A stretch of 64,000 nt of DNA. Origin: Mycobacterium stomatepiae (lineage in GTDB: Bacteria > Actinomycetota > Actinomycetes > Mycobacteriales > Mycobacteriaceae). The stretch is taken from the NCBI RefSeq assembly GCF_010731715.1, contig NZ_AP022587.1, positions 3,720,001-3,784,000 on the forward strand, given 5' to 3'. A program made the translations under genes and the position numbers. This document shows positions 1 through 9,078 of this stretch, piece after piece. Position 1 is the first letter of the stretch; each line of letters starts with the position of its first letter. Below the pieces are notes generated by a model, which saw only the letters and a program-made list of their open reading frames with translations, was not told the DNA's origin and made no database searches.

Positions 1-1
1 G

Positions 2-1147
2 GTGAAGGACCAAGGTCTGTGGGCCGCGCATCTAGGGCCCGACCTCGGCGGCCAGGGCTACGGCCAGGTCAAGCTCGCGCTGCTCAACGAGATCCTCGGG
101 CGCTCACGCTGGGCGCCGTCGGTGTTCGGCTGCCAGGCACCGGACTCCGGCAACGCCGAGATCCTCGCGCTGTTCGGCACCGACGAACAGAAGGCCCGCT
201 ACCTGCAGCCGCTGCTGGACGGCGAGATCACGTCGTGTTACTCGATGACCGAGCCGCAGGGCGGCTCCGATCCGGGGATGTTCGTGACGGGTGCGACGCG
301 CGACGGCTCAGGAAATGGGGACTGGGTCATCAACGGGGAGAAGTGGTTTTCCAGCAACGCCAAGCACGCGTCTTTCTTCATCGTCATGGCCGTGACGAAG
401 CCCGACGCGCGCACCTACGACAAGATGTCGCTGTTCATCGTCCCGGGCGAGACCCCGGGCATCGAGATCATCCGCAATGTCGCCGTGGGTGGCGAGTCGG
501 GCAAGCACGGCTCACACGGCTACGTCCGTTACAACGACGTCCGGGTGCCGGCCGATCACGTACTGGGCGGTGAAGGCCAGGCCTTCATGATCGCGCAGAC
601 CCGACTCGGCGGTGGCCGCATTCACCACGCGATGCGCACAATCGCCCTGGCGCGCAAGGCCTTCGACATGATGTGTGAGCGGGCCGTGTCACGCAAGACC
701 CGGCATGGTCACCTCGCCGACTTCCAGATGACGCAGGAGAAGATCGCCGACAGCTGGATCCAGATCGAGCAGTTCCGGCTGCTGGTGCTGCGCACCGCGT
801 GGCTGATCGACAAACACCACGACTACCAGAAGGTGCGCCGCGATATCGCTGCCGTCAAAGTCGCGATGCCCCAAGTGCTGCACGACGTCGCGCAGCGCGC
901 GCTGCACCTGCACGGCGCACTCGGGGTCTCCGACGAGATGCCGTTCGTGAAAATGCTCGTTGCCGCCGAGTCGCTGGGTATCGCCGACGGCGCTACCGAG
1001 TTGCACAAGATGACGGTGGCCCGCCGCACTCTGCGTGAATACACGCCAGTGACAACGCCTTTCCCGTCGGCGCACATCCCGACCCGGCGTGCCGAGGCTC
1101 AGGCCCGGCTAGCGGAACGACTGGAGCACTCGATCGCCGAGTTCTGA
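2..1147 (+). CDS. fadE1: Acyl-CoA dehydrogenase, FadE1-like (5' end outside window)
   Basis: Flavin-dependent acyl-CoA dehydrogenase, expected to introduce the alpha-beta double bond in fatty acyl-CoA during beta-oxidation. The visible 381 residues start in the middle of the N-terminal helical domain, because family members have about 60 further residues before the GLWAAHLGPDLGGQG segment; the apparent GTG at the window edge is not the true start. The flavin-binding beta-domain motif SMTEPQGGSDP lies near residue 81, and the C-terminal helical domain contains the LHLHGALGVSDEMPF segment typical of the family. The neighbouring htdZ and, further on, fbpC match the Rv0131c-Rv0130-Rv0129c order of M. 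tuberculosis, which supports fadE1. It converges on htdZ across a 103-bp gap in which I see no strong terminator. Confidence 0.85.
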   Translation: MKDQGLWAAHLGPDLGGQGYGQVKLALLNEILGRSRWAPSVFGCQAPDSGNAEILALFGTDEQKARYLQPLLDGEITSCYSMTEPQGGSDPGMFVTGATRDGSGNGDWVINGEKWFSSNAKHASFFIVMAVTKPDARTYDKMSLFIVPGETPGIEIIRNVAVGGESGKHGSHGYVRYNDVRVPADHVLGGEGQAFMIAQTRLGGGRIHHAMRTIALARKAFDMMCERAVSRKTRHGHLADFQMTQEKIADSWIQIEQFRLLVLRTAWLIDKHHDYQKVRRDIAAVKVAMPQVLHDVAQRALHLHGALGVSDEMPFVKMLVAAESLGIADGATELHKMTVARRTLREYTPVTTPFPSAHIPTRRAEAQARLAERLEHSIAEF

Positions 1148-1250
1148 GGGTTAGCGGCACCCGATCCTGCGACACTTAGACGTCGGCGACGCCGTACGGG
1201 CCCGCAGCCGTTTAACTCTCGCGTTCGCAGCCTGCGGCAAACCCGACGCG

Positions 1251-1706
1251 TCAAGAGATGTAGCGAATGATGCTCTCGGCCACGCAGGCCGGCTTGGGCG
1301 ATCCGTCTACCTCGATGGTGGTCGACATCGTCCCCTGCACGGTGCCGTTGCCCAGGTCCTCGACACCCACCAGCGAAGTCGTCGCGCGAACCTTCGAGCC
1401 GACCGGCACCGGCGACGGGAAGCGAACCTTGTTGAGCCCGTAGTTGATTGCCAGCTTGATGCCCTTGACGGTGTACATCTCGTGTTGCAACCGGGGCAGC
1501 AGCGACAGGGTCATGAAGCCATGAGCGATGGTCTTGCCGAAGGGACCGTCCTTCGCCCGTTCCGGGTCGACGTGGATCCATTGGTGGTCACCGGTCGCGT
1601 CGGCGAAGAGGTTGACCTCTTCCTGAGTGATGGTCACCCAGTCGCTTTGCCCAATGGTCTCGCCCGTGGCGGCGGCGAGGTCGGCGACTGACTCGAAGGT
1701 ACGCAT
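1251..1706 (-). CDS. htdZ: MaoC-like (R)-3-hydroxyacyl-thioester dehydratase
   Basis: Single hot-dog-fold enoyl-thioester hydratase of 151 residues, the usual length for an R-specific hydratase. It probably interconverts (3R)-hydroxyacyl and trans-2-enoyl thioesters on CoA or ACP. The hydratase-2 active-site segment is visible as FADATGDHQWIHVDPERA followed by GPFGKTIAHGFMTLSL; the Asp and His there are the catalytic pair of this family. It sits between fadE1 and the fbpC side, as Rv0130 (HtdZ) does in M. tuberculosis. The ATG is preceded on its strand by an AGAGGAGAAAG ribosome-binding site, which fixes the start. Confidence 0.88.
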   Translation of the reverse strand: MRTFESVADLAAATGETIGQSDWVTITQEEVNLFADATGDHQWIHVDPERAKDGPFGKTIAHGFMTLSLLPRLQHEMYTVKGIKLAINYGLNKVRFPSPVPVGSKVRATTSLVGVEDLGNGTVQGTMSTTIEVDGSPKPACVAESIIRYIS

Positions 1707-1772
1707 GCTTTCTCCTCTGCTCGCGGGTAACGATAGCGCCGCGACCTGTGCGGGGAAGCTGTCGGGTCGGAG

Positions 1773-2174
1773 TTACCCCAATGCGCCGATGGCCGCCTGC
1801 AGCTTGGCGGTGGCCTCGTCCGCGACCTCACGCAAGGCGTCCGGCTCCCCGGTCACCTTGACCATGAGTTGAGGATCCATCGCCTCGACCAGAACCGCGT
1901 CACCGTCGCCGTCGGGGTCGGTCCGCACCACAACGTTGCACGGCAGGAGCTGACCGATCTGGCGGTGGGCGCCCAGCGCGCGACGCGCCAGCCCGGGATT
2001 GCACGCGCCGAGGATGAGGTAGTTCTCCATCTCCGCCCCGAGCTTTTGCTTCAGCGTGGCTTGCACGTCGATCGTGGTCAGCACGCCGAAACCCTGGGCG
2101 GCCAGTGCCTTCGTCGTCCGGTCCACTGCGTCCTCGAACGACGTGTACAGCCTGCTACTCAATCCTGATGTCAT
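1773..2174 (-). CDS. DUF302 domain protein
   Basis: A 133-residue protein made almost entirely of a DUF302 domain, whose biochemical role is unknown. The family signature is clear: ILGACNPGLARRAL near residues 54-67 and LLPCNVVVR a little further on, with two conserved cysteines. No signal peptide or membrane segment is seen, so it is probably cytoplasmic. I chose the ATG at 2174 over the in-frame ATG at 2225 because GAGGAG precedes it at good spacing. It lies 97 bp downstream of the CsoR-like regulator in the same direction, so the two probably form an operon. DUF302 genes are often found near sulfur or metal stress genes; a role in persulfide or metal handling here is inference only. Confidence 0.82.
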   Translation of the reverse strand: MTSGLSSRLYTSFEDAVDRTTKALAAQGFGVLTTIDVQATLKQKLGAEMENYLILGACNPGLARRALGAHRQIGQLLPCNVVVRTDPDGDGDAVLVEAMDPQLMVKVTGEPDALREVADEATAKLQAAIGALG

Positions 2175-2271
2175 TTGTTTCTCCTCTTCTCGGCCGGGCG
2201 CTTCCCCGAAATGCAATGTGGCCATCTGCCACGGCCGGGCCGTGGTGCAACCCGTCCCGGCGACCGGGCCA

Positions 2272-2598
<327 letters not shown>

Positions 2599-2600
2599 TC

Positions 2601-2650
2601 ATACCCCATGGGGTATTCTGCGGTGCTTCCCAGATACCTCTTGGGGTATC
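2601..2650. promoter_or_regulatory. Tandem operator palindromes for the CsoR-like repressor
   Basis: ATACCCCATGGGGTAT at 2601-2616 is a perfect 16-bp palindrome. A second, imperfect copy, GATACCTCTTGGGGTATC, occupies 2633-2650. The TACCCC/GGGGTA architecture with G-tracts is that of CsoR/CstR operators. The first copy overlaps the presumed -10 of the regulator gene; the second lies towards the rightward genes, so repression of both directions is plausible. Binding is inferred, not shown. Confidence 0.7.
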
Positions 2651-2697
2651 GGCACGGACTCTGCACTAACGGGTCGTCAGGGAAAGGAAACGTCAAT

Positions 2698-2951
2698 GTG
2701 GCGAGCGATTTGCGTTCAATCGGCTGGGCCGGCAGCACAATTGGTCGCGGACTGTTGTTCGATACGTTGATGGTGCGCTCGTTGATGACGCCGTCGATCG
2801 CCGCGTTGCTTGGACGCTGGTTCTGCTGGCCCATCCGGGTGCACCCGCGGCCGACCGGATGCTACGGCCGGTCGGACCGCGTCGACTCGTCCGCTCGCTG
2901 CTTTACGGAGAGGTCGCCGATAGACCGGCGACCCAACATCCAGTGACATGA
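2698..2951 (+). pseudogene. 3' remnant of an mmpL (RND lipid transporter) gene
   Basis: Only the last membrane segment and tail of an MmpL protein are present. Reading from a GTG at 2698 (AGGAAA lies upstream), residues [20 protein letters not shown], then [14 protein letters not shown] and [10 protein letters not shown] match the very C-terminus of MmpL proteins. At about 2860 the frame shifts, and [15 protein letters not shown], also typical of MmpL tails, continues in another frame to a TGA at 2949-2951. The roughly 900 residues expected upstream are absent. The fragment now sits directly behind the operator pair at 2601-2650, as if a deletion joined a regulated promoter to an mmpL tail. 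A short fused product of about 82 residues could still be made. The bases from about 2952 to 2997 hold nothing I recognise. Confidence 0.75.
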
Positions 2952-2997
2952 GACGGCCGACGTCCACACACCACGAAGAACACCGACAATAGAACTC

Positions 2998-3493
2998 GTG
3001 CGGCTGCTGTTGATCTCCGATACCCATGTCCCGGCGCGCCCGCGATCTGCCCGCGCGAGTGTGGGAGGAAGTCGCCCGCGCCGACGTCGTCATCCACGCC
3101 GGTGACTGGATCGCGCTCGAATTGCTCGACGAGCTGGAGTCCAGGGCCGCGCGACTGGTCGCCTGTTGGGGCAACAACGACGAGCCGGAATTGCGGGCTC
3201 GACTGCCCGAGCGCGCGGACGTCACGTTGGCGGGCGTGCGCTTCACCGTCGTACACGAAACCGGCGCCTCGTCCGGCCGCGACGCCCGGATGGCGCGACT
3301 CTACCCGGACAGCGACGTGCTGGTCTTCGGGCACAGCCACATCCCCTGGGACACCACGACCGAGACCGGGCTGCGCCTGCTCAACCCGGGCTCACCGACG
3401 GATCGCCGCCGCCAACCGTTCTGCACTTACCTGACGACCAGCGTCGATGACGGCGCAGTGACCGACGTCATGCTGCACCGCCTGGAGAAGTAG
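2998..3493 (+). pseudogene. YfcE-type metallophosphoesterase, frameshifted near its start
   Basis: Calcineurin-like phosphodiesterase of about 165 residues. The first metal motif, LLLISDTHVP, is read from a GTG at 2998. The rest (HAGDW, CWGNNDE, the late GHSHIP and NPGSPTDRRR) is in another frame. The reading frame breaks between about 3033 and 3042, in a GC-rich GGCGCGCCCGCG run, consistent with loss of 2 nt or gain of 1. Starting instead at the ATG at 3026 would leave out the D-x-H metal ligands, so that protein would be inactive. This may be a true mutation or a sequencing error; the neighbouring broken genes favour decay. It is followed by an intact marR gene. Confidence 0.75.
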
Positions 3494-3529
3494 CTCAGCT
3501 AAAGCCGCTACACAGCCCGCACACATATA

Positions 3530-3548
3530 TAGCTCGTAAACAGAGCTA
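3530..3548. promoter_or_regulatory. Inverted repeat upstream of marR
   Basis: TAGCTC-N7-GAGCTA (3530-3548) ends three bases before the MarR start codon. MarR proteins usually bind palindromes of this size that overlap their own promoter, so this is a candidate autoregulatory operator. AT-rich TATATA lies just upstream, at 3525-3530. Confidence 0.5.
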
Positions 3549-3551
3549 GAT

Positions 3552-4010
3552 ATGCAAGCGCTGAGATCACACCCCGACCTGGTCGCCGACGTGTTCGGCG
3601 TCGTCGGCCGATTCCGTCGCCAGCTACGCAGGTCCGCCGGTCGGGGATTCGACTCGACGCGGTTCACCGAATCGCAGTCGGAACTGCTCTGGCTGGTCAG
3701 CCGGCGGCCGGGGATCTCGGTCCGCGCGGCGGCAGGCGAACTCGGGCTGGTTGCCAACACCGCCTCGGCGATGGTCTCCAAGCTGGTGGCCAACGGCTCG
3801 CTGATCCGCACTGTCGACGAGACCGACCGTCGCGCCTGCCAATTACGACTCGCTGAGCCCACCCAGCAGATCGTTGACGCATCGCGGGCCGCCCGGCGTG
3901 CGGTGTTGTCCGAGGTGCTGCACCAACTCGATGGCGACCAAATCGACTCTCTGACAAAGGGGTTGGAGGTTCTCGACATCGTGGCCCGCAGATTACAGGA
4001 GAGACGATGA
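3552..4010 (+). CDS. MarR-family transcriptional regulator
   Basis: A 152-residue winged-helix regulator of normal family length. The helix-turn-helix lies around residues 50-85 (PGISVRAAAGELGLVANTAS, then MVSKLVANG), followed by the beta-wing containing TVDETDRRACQLRL, the MarR D-x-R-x wing motif. The stop overlaps the start of the ABC ATPase gene by ATGA, so it is the first gene of an exporter operon and probably represses it in response to a small lipophilic ligand. It is the only fully intact frame between 2.7 and 5.6 kb. The ligand is unknown. Confidence 0.87.
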   Translation: MQALRSHPDLVADVFGVVGRFRRQLRRSAGRGFDSTRFTESQSELLWLVSRRPGISVRAAAGELGLVANTASAMVSKLVANGSLIRTVDETDRRACQLRLAEPTQQIVDASRAARRAVLSEVLHQLDGDQIDSLTKGLEVLDIVARRLQERR

Positions 4011-4827
4011 CGACGAAACTACCGATGGCGATCGACTGCCGTCACCTGACCTTCACTATGGCCGGTCCGCCGCGGTCGACGACTTGACATTGCAGGTGCG
4101 GCCGGGCGAAACGATGGGCCTGCTCGGCCCCAACGGCGCGGGCAAGACGACCCTGGTGCGGATGCTCACCACGCTCACGCCCGTACGGCACGGCGAACTG
4201 CGCATCTTCGGATTGGACTCCCGTCGCCAGACCGTCGATATCCGCAGCAATATCGGCTATGTGCCACAACCGCTTTCGATCGAGCCCGCGCTGACCGGCC
4301 GGCAGAACGTGGAATGGTTCGCCAGGCTTTACGGGGTTCCACGCGCCGAACGCGCCGACCGGGTCAAGCAGGCGCTGGATGCGATGCAACTACTCGATGT
4401 GGCCGACCGGCTGGCGGGGACCTACTCCGGCGGCATGGTGCGCCGGCTGGAAGTGGCGCAAACACTGGTCAACCGCCCGTCGCTGCTGGTGCTCGACGAG
4501 CCGACCGTGGGGCTGGACCCGATCGCGCGCGACGGCGTCTGGACCCAGGTGCAGCGCATGCAGTCACAGTTCGGCATGACCGTGTTGCTGACCACGCACT
4601 ACATGGAGGAGGCCGACGCCCTGTGCGACCGCGTCGCGCTGATGCATCGCGGCGTCCTGCGCACCGTGGGTACTCCCACCGAGCTGAAGTCGAAGGTGTC
4701 GCCTTCGGCCACGCTCGAGGACGTGTTCCGCCACTACGCGTCCTCGGATCTGCGCGGCGAAGATGCCTCGGCGTCCGAATTCCGCGAAATCCGTTCCAGC
4801 AGAGAGGTTACCAGTCGTGCCAGTTGA
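4007..4827 (+). pseudogene. DrrA-type ABC transporter ATPase, frameshifted near its start
   Basis: ATPase subunit of an ABC-2 exporter. From the ATG at 4007 the frame reads MTTKLPMAIDCRHLTFT and then runs into a stop; the continuation YGRSAAVDDLTLQVRPG is in the next frame, indicating one missing base at about 4055-4058. The rest is complete: Walker A GPNGAGKTT, signature YSGGM in place of LSGGQ, Walker B LLVLDEPTVGLD and H-loop TTHYMEEAD. A truncated protein could begin at TTG 4084, but it would lack the first beta-strand. Translation is coupled to marR (ATGA overlap) and to the permease (11-nt overlap). Drug or lipid export is the family's typical role. The lesion may be a sequencing error. 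Confidence 0.8.
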
Positions 4828-5643
4828 TCGGACCTACCAAACCCCGGCAGCCACGCTGGTGTGCGCGCCGCGCGGCTGGCAGCGGATCGGCGCGACGTTC
4901 GGCCGCGTCGGCGCGTTCGCGATCGTCGAACTGCAGAAGCTGCGGCACGACCGCACCGAGCTCGTCACCCGGATGGTGCAACCGGCCCTGTGGCTGTTGA
5001 TCTTCGGGACGACATTCAGCAAGTTGCACGTCATCAACACGGATCGGTGTCCTATCTGGCGTTCCTGGCGCCGGGCATCATCGCGCAGTCGGCACTGTTC
5101 ATCTCAATTTTCTATGGCATACAGATTATTTGGGATCGAGACGCGGGTGTGCTGGCCAAACTGATGGTGACGCCGTCGCCGGCGTCGGCACTGATCACCG
5201 GCAAGGCCTTCGCGGCCGGGGTGCGCTCGGTCGCTCAGGTCGTCGGCGTGCTGGCACTGGCCTACCTGATGGGCGTCGGCCTGACCGTCAACCCGCTGCG
5301 CATCCTCGCGGCGGTGGCAACCGTGATGCTCGGCGCGGCATTCTTCGCCTGCCTGTCGATGACGCTGGCCGGGCTGGTCCGCAATCGCGATCGTCTGATG
5401 GGTATCGGGCAAGCCATCACGATGCCGTTGTTCTTCGCGTCGAACGCGCTGTACCCGGTCGACGTGATGCCCTCCTGGCTGCGTGTGCTGAGCACCGTCA
5501 ATCCGCTGAGCTACGAGGTGGACGCGCTGCGGGCGTTGTTGATCGGCACGCCGATGAACCCGCTGGACCTCGTCGTGTTGATCGTGGCCGCGGCGCTCGG
5601 AATTGCCGCGGCGTCAACGCTCTTGCGACGACTGGTCGCTTAG
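4817..5643 (+). pseudogene. ABC-2 type permease (DrrB-like), frameshifted in the first third
   Basis: Membrane subunit paired with the preceding ATPase. The GTG at 4817, behind AGAGAGG, opens a frame encoding VELQKLRHDRTELVTRMVQP, then ALWLLIFGTTFSKLHVINT. The frame breaks at about 5039-5042 (ACGGATCGG, one G apparently missing), and SVSYLAFLAPGIIAQSALFI continues in the next frame to 5643. The remainder has the six-helix ABC-2 pattern and the conserved MPLFFASNALYPVDVMPSWL segment before the last helix. As written the exporter would not be made. The 222 bp to the fbpC start hold only its upstream region, with no other gene seen. Confidence 0.8.
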
Positions 5644-5736
5644 GCTGATAGCGCATGCGCTGGCGCTTCGCAAGAGGTCCGCATGGTTCCGAGAGCCGAT
5701 CGTGACCGCAATGTGACGATTCCTGGCCGACTCTGA

Positions 5737-6876
<1,140 letters not shown>

Positions 6877-6882
6877 CACAAC

Positions 6883-6926
6883 AAATAGGCATCGGCAGTG
6901 CGTCACAGCGCTGCCGATGCCTATTT
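6883..6926. terminator. Bidirectional hairpin terminator between fbpC and the DUF1275 gene
   Basis: A perfect 16-bp stem, AAATAGGCATCGGCAG (6883-6898) and its complement (6911-6926), closes a 12-nt loop. The A/T ends give a U-rich tail in both directions. It sits between convergent genes, and its right arm reaches into the stop codon of the leftward gene. Confidence 0.85.
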
Positions 6927-7632
6927 ATTCCTTGGCGTCCTTCTTTCTCAGCTCGTCCTGGCGGTCCTGGTGGAAGTAGGTGTAGACGGTCGTCAGAGCG
7001 CACACGGCGGTTGCCGCCACGAGCATCGCGGTGCCGTTGACGACCGAGCCGATGAAGCCGCCCAGCGTGGCGCCGAGGACGACGCTGGAGAACAGCAGTA
7101 GGTAACCCAGCCAGTCGGCAGCCCGCCCACCCGCGATGTGGCGTTCGATGCCCTGGCCCATCTTGACCAGCGTGCCGGTCACGTAGCTCAACGGCACCGA
7201 CACCTCGCCGTTCTTGACGAAGGATGTGTTCAACGCGCCGATGCCGAAGGCCATCAGCGCGATCGGCGGGAAATCGACATCACTTTCGCTCCATCCCTCA
7301 TCGATCACGTCGAGCACGGTGGCCGCGATCAGACTGAAAGTGGTCAGCACGGTCGGCCCGTGCGGGTGCGCCACCCAGAAATGCCGCCGACATGCCGACG
7401 CGACCACCACCCCGGCAACGAAGCACAGGATCAGCAGCATCGCAGCCACGGACGGCCACACCTCGCCACGGAAGAACCCGAGCGGAGCCCGTTGGGCGTT
7501 GCCCGTCATGAAGGTCACCAAATACCCGGCGGAATGAAGAAAGGAGATTGCGCCCAGCACACCCGCCAGCGCCCCCAGCACCCAGGACAGCCGGGTTTCG
7601 CTGTTGAAGATTTCATTCGCCACGGCAACCAT
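6925..7632 (-). CDS. DUF1275 (YoaK-like) membrane protein
   Basis: Integral membrane protein of 235 residues with about six hydrophobic segments (around residues 15-40, 60-80, 90-110, 120-140, 170-195 and 200-220). The N-terminal SFLHSAGYLVTFMTGNAQRA matches the F-x-S-x-x-TGN motif of DUF1275, a family of unknown function distantly resembling transporters. The C-terminal tail HQDRQDELRKKDAKE is charged and probably cytosolic. Its position between mak and fbpC corresponds to Rv0128 in M. tuberculosis; I have not confirmed homology. The ribosome-binding site is weak, so the start is moderately certain. It lies 90 bp downstream of mak in the same direction and may be co-transcribed. Confidence 0.8.
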   Translation of the reverse strand: MVAVANEIFNSETRLSWVLGALAGVLGAISFLHSAGYLVTFMTGNAQRAPLGFFRGEVWPSVAAMLLILCFVAGVVVASACRRHFWVAHPHGPTVLTTFSLIAATVLDVIDEGWSESDVDFPPIALMAFGIGALNTSFVKNGEVSVPLSYVTGTLVKMGQGIERHIAGGRAADWLGYLLLFSSVVLGATLGGFIGSVVNGTAMLVAATAVCALTTVYTYFHQDRQDELRKKDAKE

Positions 7633-7722
7633 GCAAGCAGAACTCGTTGGCCCGCGCTGGGATCACATAGGAGACGCATAGGAGACGCATATGTTGGGCC
7701 CGTCCGCCGCGGGCTCAGAGAC

Positions 7723-9078
7723 TTACTCGACCGCGATGAGCCTGGCGATGGACCGCAGCGGGATCGGCAGCCACGCGGGCCGATGGCGTGCCTCATAGCC
7801 GGCCTCGTACACCGCCTTGTCGAGTTCGTAAGCGGCGAGCAGCCGCGCCGAATCCCGTGGATCGGTGTCCGACGCGGCCGCGTAGCCCTCGCAGAAGGCT
7901 TCGCGATTGCGCTCGACCCATTCGCGGGCCCGCGCGGCCAGCTGCTTGTCGCCCTCGTGATCCACCAGCGGCCCGTAGGCGGCGTACTCGAACGAGCGCA
8001 GCATGCCGGCCACGTCGCGCAGGGGAGAGTCCGGGGCCCGTCGCTCGTCCAGCGGCGAGCCGGGCTCGCCCTCGAAGTCGATCAGCAACCAGCTCTCCGG
8101 GGTGCGCAGCACCTGCCCCAGGTGTAGGTCACCGTGCACGCGCTGGACGGTGATCGTCTCGCCGGCGAGCTTGCCGAAGCGCTCCTCGATCGTTGCCGAG
8201 TGCTGCTCCAGCTCGGGAACCAGCGCCGCGGTCGACGCCAGCCGGGCCAGCACGTTGTCCACCGGGAAGGTGGACTGTGCGGTGCCGAGAGTCTCGGCCA
8301 GGGTCGCGTGCACCGACGCGACGGCCTCCCCGAGGCGGTAGGACTCACCGGCGAAATCGCCACCGACCTCCTGGGCGTACAGATCACCCTCGGCGAACAG
8401 GTCGCGAACGCTGGCGGTGGCCATCGCCCAGCCCTCGGCGGCATTGGACTCGAACTCGGTGACCATGCCCAGCGGCCACGCGGTGTTCTCGGTGCCGTCG
8501 GTTCCGGCGATCTCGTAGGTGCCGAACAACCGGGCCACGTTGGGGTTGCCGGCGCGGCCGAGCACCCGGTTCAGCTCGATGTCCGGGTTGATGCCGCTGC
8601 TGACCCGGCGGAAGACCTTCAAGATGGCGAATCGGTCGAAGATCACGCTGGTGTTGGACTGCTCGGCGTCGGTCACCCGCGGCCAGGCGTCCAGCGGCAG
8701 CGTCACATCCGGCTCCTTGCGGAACACCACTTCGGTCCCAGCGGATTCGCGGACCGCGGACGTGTCGATCAGCGACAGCAAAAATCGCGGCGCCCCGGTT
8801 TCGTACAGCGCGTCGTAGCCGGTCCGGTCGTCGACCGAGCCGATGGTTGCCACGATGTTGTACTCGGTGACCGGCTCGGTGTCCCAAGCGACCAGCACCT
8901 GATAGCGCTCCGACGGGCCGCTGGTGTAGGTGACGTCGACGAGCACCAACTCGAGGTCGTCGCGCAGCGGCACGATGACCACGGGGTCGGCGCCGGACAG
9001 CTCGCGATTGCGCCCGGCGTACCAGCGCTGCTGTGGCAACCATTCGGCCCAAGGCAGGTTGGCTGATTGGCTGTTCAT
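7723..9078 (-). CDS. mak: Maltokinase
   Basis: ATP-dependent kinase that phosphorylates maltose at C1, giving maltose-1-phosphate for GlgE alpha-glucan synthesis. It has 451 residues, near the 455 of M. tuberculosis Mak. The mycobacterial N-terminal cap [20 protein letters not shown] is followed by a kinase-like fold: [14 protein letters not shown] (catalytic loop, HGD) and [10 protein letters not shown] (metal-binding DFE). The start at 9078 overlaps the treS stop by ATGA and has GGAGGAG upstream, so mak is translationally coupled to treS. A longer open frame upstream to 9264 is only read-through of treS sequence. In other mycobacteria TreS and Mak form a complex, in line with this gene order. 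Confidence 0.93.
   Translation of the reverse strand: MNSQSANLPWAEWLPQQRWYAGRNRELSGADPVVIVPLRDDLELVLVDVTYTSGPSERYQVLVAWDTEPVTEYNIVATIGSVDDRTGYDALYETGAPRFLLSLIDTSAVRESAGTEVVFRKEPDVTLPLDAWPRVTDAEQSNTSVIFDRFAILKVFRRVSSGINPDIELNRVLGRAGNPNVARLFGTYEIAGTDGTENTAWPLGMVTEFESNAAEGWAMATASVRDLFAEGDLYAQEVGGDFAGESYRLGEAVASVHATLAETLGTAQSTFPVDNVLARLASTAALVPELEQHSATIEERFGKLAGETITVQRVHGDLHLGQVLRTPESWLLIDFEGEPGSPLDERRAPDSPLRDVAGMLRSFEYAAYGPLVDHEGDKQLAARAREWVERNREAFCEGYAAASDTDPRDSARLLAAYELDKAVYEAGYEARHRPAWLPIPLRSIARLIAVE

Noticed and set aside
3026..3493. Intact phosphodiesterase starting at ATG 3026
   Set aside because: That start lies inside the D-T-H metal motif and would remove the first metal ligands; a frameshifted longer gene explains the sequence better.
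4084..4827. Intact ABC ATPase starting at TTG 4084
   Set aside because: It would lack the first strand encoded in another frame from ATG 4007, which overlaps the marR stop; one missing base is the simpler reading.
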